From Helicobacter sp. 13S00401-1 (lineage in GTDB: Bacteria; Campylobacterota; Campylobacteria; Campylobacterales; Helicobacteraceae), in contig NZ_MLAR01000002.1 in the NCBI RefSeq assembly GCF_002272925.1, positions 1-64,000 of the forward strand: 64,000 nt of DNA, written 5' to 3'. Each line of letters starts with the position of its first letter. Position 1 is the first letter of the stretch. Positions 54,284-62,702 of the stretch are shown piece by piece. The position numbers were made by a program, and so were the translations under genes. The notes under the pieces are model-generated. The model was given only the letters and a program-made list of their open reading frames with translations. It ran no database searches and was not told the origin of the DNA.

Positions 54284-54406
54284 AAAAGATAGCTTGTAGT
54301 TAGTTAGTTCTAGTAGGTTTAAGTTTATTTGGCTTTAAGAGTTTTAGTATTTTGGTAGAATCTTAATATTTATAAAACTAAACAAAAATCATAAAAAAGG
54401 GTTTTA

Positions 54407-55192
54407 ATGTGGATTACAGATAACTTAAACCAAGACTATAAACAACAATTTACTTTCAAACACAAGATCACTGAGTACAAGGCTGCTGATATCCATCTTG
54501 AACTTTTCAGTACAGAAGGATTTGAAGATGTAGTACTGCTTAATCAAAAAGATGTTTTTTATAAAACTAGCATTAATGAAGAAGCGCAAATGCTTTCTTT
54601 TAGTGCCTACTCTACGCACGAAGATCCTAAAAGAGCTTTGATTTATGGTAGCTTAAACCTAGAGTTAGCCTACCTTTTAAGTAAGCTTGGTCTTAAAGTA
54701 GATATGGTAGTTCAAGACCTAGAAGCACTAAATGTCTTAAGTGGCTTTTTCCCCCACTTCAAAGAAGTTATGAGTGAAGGAAAAGTGAAGATAAGTACTA
54801 GTTTTAGCTCTTTTATGGGCACTCAGTTTGACTTAGTCTATCACTTAGGAGTGCTTCAAGCTAATGAGCTAAGTGCTATAAAAAAGATGATGGATAAAAA
54901 AGGTATATTTATCTACTCTCCTTCCTCACTTCCTAACCTTGCCCTTTTAAAAGCAAACATCGCCCTAGCAACAGCTTGCTTTAATATATTAATGCCTTTT
55001 AGTTTGCCTTTTAGCCTAAGTAAAAAAATCTATGCTTATGCTAGTGATACTTATCACCCTCTAGCTAGTCTTTTACTTCAAAAAAGCGATATGCTAGAAG
55101 ATGCAACTTACTATAACTCTAGACTTCATGAAAGTGCTTTTATCTTGCCAACTAACCTAAAAGTGTTGCTTAAGAATCTGGTAAAAAACTAA
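54407..55192 (+). CDS. speE: Spermidine synthase of the H. pylori SpeE type
   Basis: A 261-residue protein that aligns by eye over its whole length with H. pylori SpeE. It shares the start MWIT, the VVLLNQKDVFYK strand, SGFFPHFKEVM, and the C-terminal YYNSRLHESAFILPTNL. The family transfers aminopropyl groups to putrescine. As in the H. pylori enzyme, the usual acidic gatekeeper residues are not obvious, so the substrate is inferred from homology. It begins a plus-strand series with the ferredoxin gene directly abutting. Confidence 0.82.
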   Translation: MWITDNLNQDYKQQFTFKHKITEYKAADIHLELFSTEGFEDVVLLNQKDVFYKTSINEEAQMLSFSAYSTHEDPKRALIYGSLNLELAYLLSKLGLKVDMVVQDLEALNVLSGFFPHFKEVMSEGKVKISTSFSSFMGTQFDLVYHLGVLQANELSAIKKMMDKKGIFIYSPSSLPNLALLKANIALATACFNILMPFSLPFSLSKKIYAYASDTYHPLASLLLQKSDMLEDATYYNSRLHESAFILPTNLKVLLKNLVKN

Positions 55193-55387
55193 ATGCTTGT
55201 CATCACAAAAGCTTGCATATCCTGTGATGCTTGCTTGCAAGTATGTCCTAATGAAGCCATAAAAGCAGGAAGGCTAGTTTATGAGCTAGATCCAAAGAGA
55301 TGTGACTTTTGTATAGATCAAGACAGAAAGTTTAACCCGCAGTGCATAAAGGTTTGTCCAGTAGATGCCATAGAGTTTGCCAGTTAA
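55193..55387 (+). CDS. YfhL-type 2[4Fe-4S] ferredoxin
   Basis: A 64-residue cytoplasmic electron carrier. The first cluster motif is CISCDACLQVCPNEAI (residues 8-23). The second has the extended spacing CDFCIDQDRKFNPQCIKVCP, typical of the YfhL group. It abuts speE and overlaps the region just before ppx. Its redox partner is not shown by the context. Confidence 0.93.
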   Translation: MLVITKACISCDACLQVCPNEAIKAGRLVYELDPKRCDFCIDQDRKFNPQCIKVCPVDAIEFAS

Positions 55388-55397
55388 GGAGATAAAG

Positions 55398-56858
55398 ATG
55401 AGTAAGATTACAAGTGTTATAGATATAGGTTCAAACTCCGCCAGGATGGCTATATTTAAAAAAACTAGTAGGTTTGGATTCCACCTTTTATATGAGTTAA
55501 AAGCTAAGGTTAGAATCTCTTCTGGAAGCTATGAGCATGAAGCCTACTTGCAAGATGATGCTATCAATCGTGCGCTTAAGGCCTTGTGTGAGTTTGATAA
55601 GATATCTAAAAGCTATGGGGCAAGAAAAATGTTTTGTGTAGCTACTTCTGCTACAAGAGATGCGCCTAATAAAAATGTATTTTTAAAAAAAGTAAAAGAA
55701 CTAACTGGCATTAAGATAAAGGTTATCCCAGGACCAAAGGAAGCCTACTTTGGGGCGCTTGCTTGTGCTAATCTTCTTCACACTAACACAGGTATAACTA
55801 TGGATATAGGTGGTGGGTCAACTGAGCTAGCCTATATAGATGAAGGTAATATAAAAAGTCTTTTAAGTCTTAATCTAGGCAGTATAAGACTAAAAGAGCT
55901 TTACTTTGATGAGGGTGATATAGAGGGCGCTAAAAAGTATGTAAAAGAGTATATTTCTAAAAATATGGATTCTTTAAAAGGGATAAATATTAAAAAATGC
56001 TTTGGCATAGGTGGAAGTATAAGATCTCTAGCAAAGTGCATTATTAAAAACACAAATTATTGCTTTGATAGCTTACATGGCTATGAAAATAGTAGTGAGG
56101 TTTTTATAGAGTACTGTGAAAAGATACTACATGCTAGCGATAGTGAGCTTTTAGAGTTAAATATAGATGCTGCAAGACTAGATTCTATAAGGCCAGGCGT
56201 TTTAATCCTTGCTACTTTGCTAAAAATGCTAAATATAAAAAGTGTTATAGTAAGTGGAGTTGGAGTTAGAGAGGGAGTTTTTTTACATGACTTATTAAGA
56301 AACTCTAATAATAAATTTCCCCATGGGTTTAAACCTAGCCTAAGAGCCTTGCAAGATACTTTAAGTGCGGGCTATGCAAGTAAGAAGATACAAAAAAGCA
56401 ACATACTTTTTAAAAGGGCAAAAGAGCTTTTTTTCCTTTTAAGTGAGCATCTTGACCTTGATGAAAAGTATCTTTACCATCTAGAGATAGCCTCTAAGAT
56501 CTATAACGCTGGAGCTAGTTTTAACTTCTATCACGTTAACAAACATAGTGCCTATCTAGCGCTGCACGCCCTAACTTATGGCTTTTCTCACAAAGATAGG
56601 ATGCTTATATCAACCATTTTAGAAAACTCCACTAAGTCTAAGTTTAAGCCTAATCTTAAGTTTGCACCCTACCTTCCAAGTGAAGATAAACTTAAATCAC
56701 TTAGCTTTATACTAACAGTAGCAAACATCATGCAGCGCCTTACTAACTATGAGTATAGTCTCTCATCTAACTTGCTTCGCATAAGACTAGATTCTTTAGC
56801 CTTTAAGTCTGAGCTTTTAGCTATCAACCAACCCCCTATTAAGCTTGAAGTTGTGTAG
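55398..56858 (+). CDS. ppx: Exopolyphosphatase / guanosine pentaphosphatase (Ppx/GppA)
   Basis: Hydrolyses polyphosphate or pppGpp; the two activities cannot be told apart from sequence alone. The 486-residue protein has VIDIGSNSARMAIF at its start, ATSATRDAPNK, TMDIGGGSTELAYI and FGIGGSIRSLAK, the ASKHA nucleotide motifs, and a C-terminal HD-like helical region. The frame extends to an ATG at 55377, but the ATG at 55398 has AAGGAG at ideal distance and is chosen. Confidence 0.92.
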   Translation: MSKITSVIDIGSNSARMAIFKKTSRFGFHLLYELKAKVRISSGSYEHEAYLQDDAINRALKALCEFDKISKSYGARKMFCVATSATRDAPNKNVFLKKVKELTGIKIKVIPGPKEAYFGALACANLLHTNTGITMDIGGGSTELAYIDEGNIKSLLSLNLGSIRLKELYFDEGDIEGAKKYVKEYISKNMDSLKGINIKKCFGIGGSIRSLAKCIIKNTNYCFDSLHGYENSSEVFIEYCEKILHASDSELLELNIDAARLDSIRPGVLILATLLKMLNIKSVIVSGVGVREGVFLHDLLRNSNNKFPHGFKPSLRALQDTLSAGYASKKIQKSNILFKRAKELFFLLSEHLDLDEKYLYHLEIASKIYNAGASFNFYHVNKHSAYLALHALTYGFSHKDRMLISTILENSTKSKFKPNLKFAPYLPSEDKLKSLSFILTVANIMQRLTNYEYSLSSNLLRIRLDSLAFKSELLAINQPPIKLEVV

Positions 56859-56863
56859 AGCTT

Positions 56864-57937
56864 ATGAGAGTAGCTATTATTAGAGTATCTGCCTTAGGAG
56901 ATGTGATAATAAGTGCTAGTTTTTTACATGCTTTTAAAGAGGCTTTAGAATCTAAGTTTGATATAAAACAAAAAGATGGCCTTATGATAGAGTGGTTTGT
57001 GGATGTGCGTTTTAGTGGAGTGCTTGAAAACTCTCCTTGTATAACTAAGCTCCACGCCCTCCCTTTTAAAAAGCTTTTTAGAAGTTTAGGTGGGATTTTA
57101 GAGTTAAGAAGATACTGCAAGTCTTGTAAAAGCTTTGATTATGTCATAGATGCCCAAGGACTTATAAAATCTAGCCTTATAGGCAAGTTTTTAGATTCTA
57201 AAAATTTTATAGGCTTTGATAAGGCTTCAAGTAGAGAAAGTCTTGCTAGCTTTTTTTATAAAACTAAGGTTCATATACCTTATAAAGAAAATATACTAGT
57301 TAGAAACAAAACTGTGCTTTTTAATCCTTTTGGGATAAACATAGATGTTTCTAAAGCTTTGAGTAATCACAAACTTAGCTTTGGTTGTAATATACCTAAG
57401 GCAAAAGAAGTGCTAAAAGAAGCTTTAAGTGCCTTAGAAGAAGAGGCTAGTTTTAAAGTACTTTTTGTGCTTGAAACTTCAAAGGCAACTAAAACCTATC
57501 CTATAGAATCTTTTTTAAACCTAGCTAAGCTTTTAGGCTCTTTTAAAAACATAAGCATCTTTTTAATCTGGCATGATGATGAAGAAAGGGCAAGAAGACT
57601 TTTTACTAGCTTGCAAGATAGTAAGCTTAAAGCTACCTTGCTTCCTAGTATGGACTTTAATGCTATAAAGTATCTAATAAGTAGTATGGAGTGTGTTATA
57701 GGTGGAGATACTGGGATAACTCATCTTGCATGGGCACTAAACTCACCAAGTATCACACTTTTTGGCAACGTAGAATCTGGTCTAAGTGGTAGTAATCTTT
57801 CAAAAACTCCTCTTTCTCGTGTGCTCTTAAGAGGAGAAAAAAACTTATATGTTAGTAATAAGACTAAAGTCTTTGGCGTAGAGAGTATAGAACCTAGCAA
57901 GGTTTATGAAACCTTTAAACAGATATATTTGACTTAG
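56864..57937 (+). CDS. waaC: Lipopolysaccharide heptosyltransferase I WaaC
   Basis: Adds the first heptose to Kdo in the lipopolysaccharide inner core, using the ADP-heptose made by the hldD-hldE-gmhA products. The 357-residue GT9 enzyme has the N-terminal VAIIRVSALGDVIISASF and the donor-binding IGGDTGITHLAWALNSPSITLFG (in pieces, about residues 283-305). Five bases separate it from ppx. Confidence 0.92.
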   Translation: MRVAIIRVSALGDVIISASFLHAFKEALESKFDIKQKDGLMIEWFVDVRFSGVLENSPCITKLHALPFKKLFRSLGGILELRRYCKSCKSFDYVIDAQGLIKSSLIGKFLDSKNFIGFDKASSRESLASFFYKTKVHIPYKENILVRNKTVLFNPFGINIDVSKALSNHKLSFGCNIPKAKEVLKEALSALEEEASFKVLFVLETSKATKTYPIESFLNLAKLLGSFKNISIFLIWHDDEERARRLFTSLQDSKLKATLLPSMDFNAIKYLISSMECVIGGDTGITHLAWALNSPSITLFGNVESGLSGSNLSKTPLSRVLLRGEKNLYVSNKTKVFGVESIEPSKVYETFKQIYLT

Positions 57938-57946
57938 GAGTAAGAA

Positions 57947-59314
57947 GTGATAAAGCTTTTTATAGATTCCCCCTTAAAAGAACTTTTTTTTAAAGAAAAT
58001 AAGTTCTTTATAAACTCAAGCCTTGAAGACTGCGACATAGTCATAAGCGATGCCCAAAAGTCTATACAAAAAGCTACTTTGCTACACCTACCTGTATTAA
58101 AACCTCAGCTTATGGATGGAAGATTAGATGTTAATATGAGCTTTGCTATAAGACAGCCTAGCTTTAAAGAAGGGTTTGATGACTTTTTAAGAGGTATAAG
58201 CACCTTACCACTAAACCTAAAAAGACATGATATAGACCAAAACTTTTGGCAGAAAGAGAAAAAAACCATAGTGCTTTTTTGTCTTGATGGGCTAAGTGGC
58301 TATATCCTTTTTAGAAACGCCCTACCACACTTACTAGAAAAGTATGATTTAGTGCTAGTTAGTTCAGATGAAAGTAAGGAGTTTATAAGGCTTTATGATG
58401 AAAAAAACTTTAAAGAGATAATCTACATAGACTATCAAAAACTTGAAAGCTCCCTAAGCTATCTTAAAGCTAGCCTTAAAGAACTTAGCTCACTTAAAGC
58501 ACACTTTCTTTTTAACACATCTTTTTCAAACAAGCCCTTATACAAACTACTAAGCATATATACTAATGCAACTTCAAAAGTTATGGTAAAAGGAAACTTA
58601 ACTTATATGAATCTAGTACAGTACATGGAGTATGCTAATATCTATGCTAGAACACTTGATACAAGTCCATGTATCTGCTTTGAACACTATAGATATATAG
58701 ATATGACTAAGGCTTTTATGAATAAAAGCTTTGAAGTTAACTATAGTCTTGAAAGGATAAAAGAAGATTCTATAAAAGATAAAACTATCTTAACCTTTAA
58801 AGATAAAAATTACATCCTAGTCTCCTTAGAAACTAGCCTAGTAGAAAAAAGATATAAGCACTTTGATAGAGTTTTAACAGAGCTTTTAGAACATAGCCCT
58901 AACCTTAATATAGTACTTTGTGGCCAAAAACAGGACTTAAAACTATGCTCTATAACCCACGCAAACATTACTAACCTAGTAGGAAAACTAGACTTAGAAT
59001 CTTTAATCTTTTTACTTCAAAACTCCGCATTAAACGTGGTTAATGACTCTTATATCTCTCATCTTTCAAACGCTCTAAATAAGCCTACCTTAACCCTAGC
59101 AAGCGCTGATAATCTAGGTCGTTTTAGCAAGTATCCTCGCGAACTTAGACCTAACTCTCACACTATCTATGAAGACGCTATAGAAGAAAACTTTAATGGA
59201 GTAAAGCTTTTTTCTAACCTCGGTCTTATCTATCCTTATGTAGCAAAAAAGTTTAGTGTCTCAAGCATAAACCCAACAAAAGTTGTAAGCAGCATCTTAA
59301 AACTTTTAAAATAG
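57947..59314 (+). CDS. GT9-like glycosyltransferase, diverged
   Basis: A 455-residue protein starting from a GTG six bases after TAGGAG. The C-terminal third has the GT9 outline: NIVLCGQKQDL, then NLVGKLDLESLIFLLQNSALNVVNDSYISHLSNALNKPTLTL (in pieces, about 320-385), matching the heptosyltransferase donor site though with changes. The N-terminal half is poorly conserved and longer than in WaaC/WaaF. It lies 9 bases after waaC, so it is probably another core or surface-glycan transferase. Confidence 0.6.
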   Translation: MIKLFIDSPLKELFFKENKFFINSSLEDCDIVISDAQKSIQKATLLHLPVLKPQLMDGRLDVNMSFAIRQPSFKEGFDDFLRGISTLPLNLKRHDIDQNFWQKEKKTIVLFCLDGLSGYILFRNALPHLLEKYDLVLVSSDESKEFIRLYDEKNFKEIIYIDYQKLESSLSYLKASLKELSSLKAHFLFNTSFSNKPLYKLLSIYTNATSKVMVKGNLTYMNLVQYMEYANIYARTLDTSPCICFEHYRYIDMTKAFMNKSFEVNYSLERIKEDSIKDKTILTFKDKNYILVSLETSLVEKRYKHFDRVLTELLEHSPNLNIVLCGQKQDLKLCSITHANITNLVGKLDLESLIFLLQNSALNVVNDSYISHLSNALNKPTLTLASADNLGRFSKYPRELRPNSHTIYEDAIEENFNGVKLFSNLGLIYPYVAKKFSVSSINPTKVVSSILKLLK

Positions 59315-59408
59315 ATAAAGATTCTATAAGTGTAGAAAACTATTTGGTGAGTTTACAAAGTCTCATATAGAATAAAAGGGCATTTGAAATCTCACACAAG
59401 GATACAAC

Positions 59409-59945
59409 ATGGAAAATCTAATCATACTAGGTCACCCAAGCATAGAAACTAGCGTAGTTAATAAAGCCTTGCTTTCTTCAATAGAAGGTCAAAAAAATAT
59501 AGAAGTTAGAAATATCGCAAAACTATATCCAAGCCTTAACATAGACGCTGCTAAAGAGCGCGCACTTTTAGGTGAAGCTAAAAGGATAGTCTTTCAGTTT
59601 CCACTTTACTGGTTTAGCGTGCCTGCTGCTTTAAAAGCTTACATGGATGCTGTTTTTACTGGAATCTTATTTGGCGATACTCCAAAGTTAGTAGCTGGCA
59701 AAAAGTTTAAGATAGTAGTAAGTGCTGGCTCACCAAAGTCTAAGTACACAAAAGATGGTAGAAATGGCCATGATTTAGATGAGTACTTAATCTCAGTGCT
59801 TCATAGTGCTAAGTATCTAGGTATGGAGACAGAAGAAATCTATGGCGTATATGACACTATGAATGTAGCAAATGACGCTTCTATCTTAGAAAATGGAATC
59901 AAAGGCTATAAAGAGCTTTTTAATCCATATCCTACTTTTTCATAA
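59409..59945 (+). CDS. NAD(P)H quinone reductase / MdaB-KefF-type flavoprotein
   Basis: A 178-residue flavodoxin-fold oxidoreductase. The phosphate-binding start is LIILGHPSIETSVVNKALL, followed by IVFQFPLYWFSVPAALKAYMD, the flavin-binding segment of the NQO1/MdaB/KefF group. Members reduce quinones by two electrons and protect against oxidative stress. The substrate here is not defined. A paired set of hairpins follows. Confidence 0.85.
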   Translation: MENLIILGHPSIETSVVNKALLSSIEGQKNIEVRNIAKLYPSLNIDAAKERALLGEAKRIVFQFPLYWFSVPAALKAYMDAVFTGILFGDTPKLVAGKKFKIVVSAGSPKSKYTKDGRNGHDLDEYLISVLHSAKYLGMETEEIYGVYDTMNVANDASILENGIKGYKELFNPYPTFS

Positions 59946-59972
59946 AAACTTTTACCTTCCTATGATAAAGCT

Positions 59973-60026
59973 ACCTAGCTAAGAAGCTAGGTCTTATAAG
60001 TCCTTTAAAGGCTTATAAGCTTTTTT
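59973..60026. terminator. Two hairpins between convergent genes
   Basis: A perfect 8-bp stem with loop AAGA (59973-59992) is followed by a second stem (CTTATAAG with CTTATAAG, 59993-60019, one bulged base) and six T residues at 60021-60026. It probably terminates the quinone reductase gene and, from the other side, the cytochrome gene. Confidence 0.6.
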
Positions 60027-60049
60027 GGCTTCTTGCATATACGCACAAA

Positions 60050-61045
60050 CTAGTGTCCTACCATCTCTTTATAAGGGCCAAATCTATGCTCTTTTTCATT
60101 AAACTTATCTTCATAAGGACCAACATCACTATCAACTGGCTTAACTCTTAAGTCTGGAAAGTCTTTTTCGCGGTTAGGAAAGACTGGGCGAGGTTGAGTG
60201 TTGATATAAGCACATACATCATAGCTTTCCTCTAAGGTTAAGTTAGCATCACCTTTAGGCATATTAGCTTTAACATAGGCTGCACACTTTTTAAGTCTAT
60301 ACATACCTGCTCCTGTGTTATAGCTATCTTTACCCCAAAGTGGTGGGAAAGTATAGTAGTCCCCTTTAGCAGCAGCTACATTTTTTACGCCCTCACCATC
60401 TATACCATGACAAGCAGCACAAGAGTTATCATAAACTAGCTTACCTTTTTTAGGGCTTGCTGCCCTGTCAAGATTAGCTATCTTTGGGATGCCCTGCCCC
60501 TTAGTCTTAGCCCCAACTGGTATACCTTGACTTAAAAAGTGCATATAAGCCATCATGGCCTTCATCTCTTTAGAATCAACTGGTACTATCTTACCGTTCA
60601 TACTTCTTACCATACAGCCATTTATCCTATCTTCTAAGCTTGTGACTTTATCGCTTCTTGCTTGCCATGCTGGGAAGCGTCCTAGGATTCCAACATAGCC
60701 TCCTTGATTAGCCACAGTGCCTCCAAGGGCATGACAGCTTGAACATGAAAGGTGGTTACCTGCGAAGCGTTTACTTTTATCTTTTGCATCTGGTCCTATG
60801 TAGAGATGGGTTTCATTCATTATCTTAGAGCCAAGTATCACAGCATCTGTATAAGGGGACTTAGGAAGCTTAGAAGCATCTATGCTGCCATCATCTTTAT
60901 TTATAGCATCTGGCACCTTCCACTGTGCTTCTGGTAGTTTGATACCTGTTTCTTGTTTTTCTTTCATGGTTGTCGGAGAAAATGCATAAAGGCCACTAAG
61001 TGCCAAAATACTAATGCTTAAGGCTATAGTTTTAAGTCTCATCAT
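60050..61045 (-). CDS. TsdA-like dihaem cytochrome c
   Basis: A 331-residue periplasmic protein with a signal peptide (residues 1-22) and two CxxCH haem sites: CSSCH near residue 100 and CAACH near residue 210. The segments GNHLSCSSCHALGG, GRFPAWQARSDKV and LEDRINGCMVRSMNG are the pattern of TsdA thiosulfate dehydrogenases. Related dihaem cytochromes of C. jejuni have other or unknown donors, so thiosulfate is likely but not proven. Two ATGs lie in tandem; the second (61042) is better spaced from GAGGAG. Confidence 0.8.
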   Translation of the reverse strand: MMRLKTIALSISILALSGLYAFSPTTMKEKQETGIKLPEAQWKVPDAINKDDGSIDASKLPKSPYTDAVILGSKIMNETHLYIGPDAKDKSKRFAGNHLSCSSCHALGGTVANQGGYVGILGRFPAWQARSDKVTSLEDRINGCMVRSMNGKIVPVDSKEMKAMMAYMHFLSQGIPVGAKTKGQGIPKIANLDRAASPKKGKLVYDNSCAACHGIDGEGVKNVAAAKGDYYTFPPLWGKDSYNTGAGMYRLKKCAAYVKANMPKGDANLTLEESYDVCAYINTQPRPVFPNREKDFPDLRVKPVDSDVGPYEDKFNEKEHRFGPYKEMVGH

Positions 61046-61253
61046 AAGCTCCTCTAATCAAAATATGAATAAATATTAATATTTATAAAGTTAAATTTAC
61101 GATAAAACTACAACTAACAAGCATAAAAAGTAAATAAAATAGTAATAAATCTACATATCAAGATAAAAAGTGTTATTTTTCCTTACTATCATTGCTTGCA
61201 ATATGATCGCTTTTTAGTAAACTAAATATATAAATATTCTTTAGGAGTGAAGA

Positions 61254-62036
61254 ATGACAACACAGTGGAATCCAGACCTTTATCTAAGATTTCAAAGTGA
61301 GCGGACTAAACCTGCCTTAGACCTAGCTAATATGATAAATATCAAGCATGCCCTAAGGATATTAGATGTTGGCTGTGGACCAGGTAATAGTACTTCTGTG
61401 CTTAGAAAAAAGTACGAAAATGCTTACATAGTAGGTATAGATAACTCTATAGCTATGATAGAAAAAGCAAAAAACACCTATAGTGATATAGACTTTTTAT
61501 GTATGAATGTAGAAAATGCCAAGGAGCTATGTAGTAATGGAGGTAAGTTTGATATAGTTTTTTCTAATGCTTGCTTACAATGGGTAAATGACCATAAAAA
61601 TTTACTCCCTTTTTTAATGTCACTTTTAAAAAGTGATGGAATCTTAGCAGTGCAAATCCCTGATAAACCAAAAGCTATCATAAATACTATACTAACTGAA
61701 ATCTCTAACATGCCAAAGTGGAATGAAAGCTTTAAAGATATAAGAAGTTATCACGCTTTAAGTGTTAATGAGTACTTTGATGTCCTAGCAACCTGCACTA
61801 AGGACTTTGAGATAAAAGAGACTATATACATGCACCGCTTGCCAGATATAGATTCCATCATCACTTGGTATAAAGCAACTGGTCTTAAGCCCTACTTAGA
61901 AAGGCTAGAAGGAGACTTGCAAGCAGAGTTTTTAGAAGATGTCTTAAAAGAGTTAAGGCTACACTTTAAGCCTCAGTGTAATGGCGAGATACTCCTCCCC
62001 TTCCCTAGAATCTTTTTGCTAGGCAAGGCTTTTTAG
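61254..62036 (+). CDS. tam: Trans-aconitate 2-methyltransferase-like enzyme
   Basis: A 260-residue class I SAM-dependent methyltransferase. The N-terminal WNPDLYLRFQSERTKPALDL, the SAM motif ILDVGCGPGNST and SNACLQWVNDH match Tam, which methylates trans-aconitate, a by-product of citrate metabolism that inhibits aconitase. AGGAG is seven bases before the ATG. It is transcribed alone, divergent from the cytochrome gene. Confidence 0.85.
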   Translation: MTTQWNPDLYLRFQSERTKPALDLANMINIKHALRILDVGCGPGNSTSVLRKKYENAYIVGIDNSIAMIEKAKNTYSDIDFLCMNVENAKELCSNGGKFDIVFSNACLQWVNDHKNLLPFLMSLLKSDGILAVQIPDKPKAIINTILTEISNMPKWNESFKDIRSYHALSVNEYFDVLATCTKDFEIKETIYMHRLPDIDSIITWYKATGLKPYLERLEGDLQAEFLEDVLKELRLHFKPQCNGEILLPFPRIFLLGKAF

Positions 62037-62041
62037 TATGG

Positions 62042-62545
62042 CTAGTAGTTGATGCGCTTATAAGCAAAACAGCCATCTGCATACTCCATATCACAAGACC
62101 TTTTAAAGTAAGTCTTTGCCATATCTAAACTTTTTGATACGCCCTTACCATACTCATAAATAAACCCAAGGTTATAGCAGCCTTCAGCATCTCCAAGGCT
62201 ACAAGCCTTAGCTGAAAACTCTTTTGCTTTATGATAGTCTTGCTTTACGCCTTCTCCATAGTAGTAAACTGAAGCCGCCTGTGTGCAAGTAAACCCAAGT
62301 CCTTGCATATTCCTCATCCCAAGATTACAAGCTTTAGCATAGTACTTAGCAGCCTTAGAGTTATCTATCTTTACACCTTCTCCATACTTATAAGAATGAG
62401 CAAGATTAAAGCAATTTATAGCATCACCTGCATCACACTTTTTTTGCAAACCTTTAATACTGCTAGGCAAAGTAAAATCTGAAGCTGCGTATATAAAAGT
62501 ACTAACAAACATCAAAGTTAAAAATCCACAAACTACCCTTTTCAT
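62042..62545 (-). CDS. Hcp-like Sel1-repeat, cysteine-rich secreted protein
   Basis: A 167-residue protein with a signal peptide (residues 1-20) followed by three to four Sel1-like repeats of about 36 residues, each with a GEGV or GKGV turn and paired Cys in the pattern AxxLGxxxGC. This is the Helicobacter cysteine-rich protein (Hcp) architecture, whose members bind penicillin weakly or act on host cells. It ends 5 bases from the convergent tam gene. Confidence 0.85.
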   Translation of the reverse strand: MKRVVCGFLTLMFVSTFIYAASDFTLPSSIKGLQKKCDAGDAINCFNLAHSYKYGEGVKIDNSKAAKYYAKACNLGMRNMQGLGFTCTQAASVYYYGEGVKQDYHKAKEFSAKACSLGDAEGCYNLGFIYEYGKGVSKSLDMAKTYFKRSCDMEYADGCFAYKRINY

Positions 62546-62702
62546 CCTACTAGTCCAGTTAAGTTTTATCTATCCTTGTTTTGATTTTAACAAAGATAAA
62601 AGTGCATCTATATAAAAAGAGGTAAAAATAAACTTTATCTTTACTATAAAAGTTACTATTAGGTAGGTATAGATTCTAAAGTATTTTAAAGTATAAAAAG
62701 TG

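Noticed and set aside
54066-54299. A plus-strand Leu-rich frame in the same tail that could suggest a frameshift in the DUF6056-like gene.
   Set aside because: It is the off-frame reading of Pro/Ser-rich codons and has no ribosome binding site. The main frame continues to its own stop.
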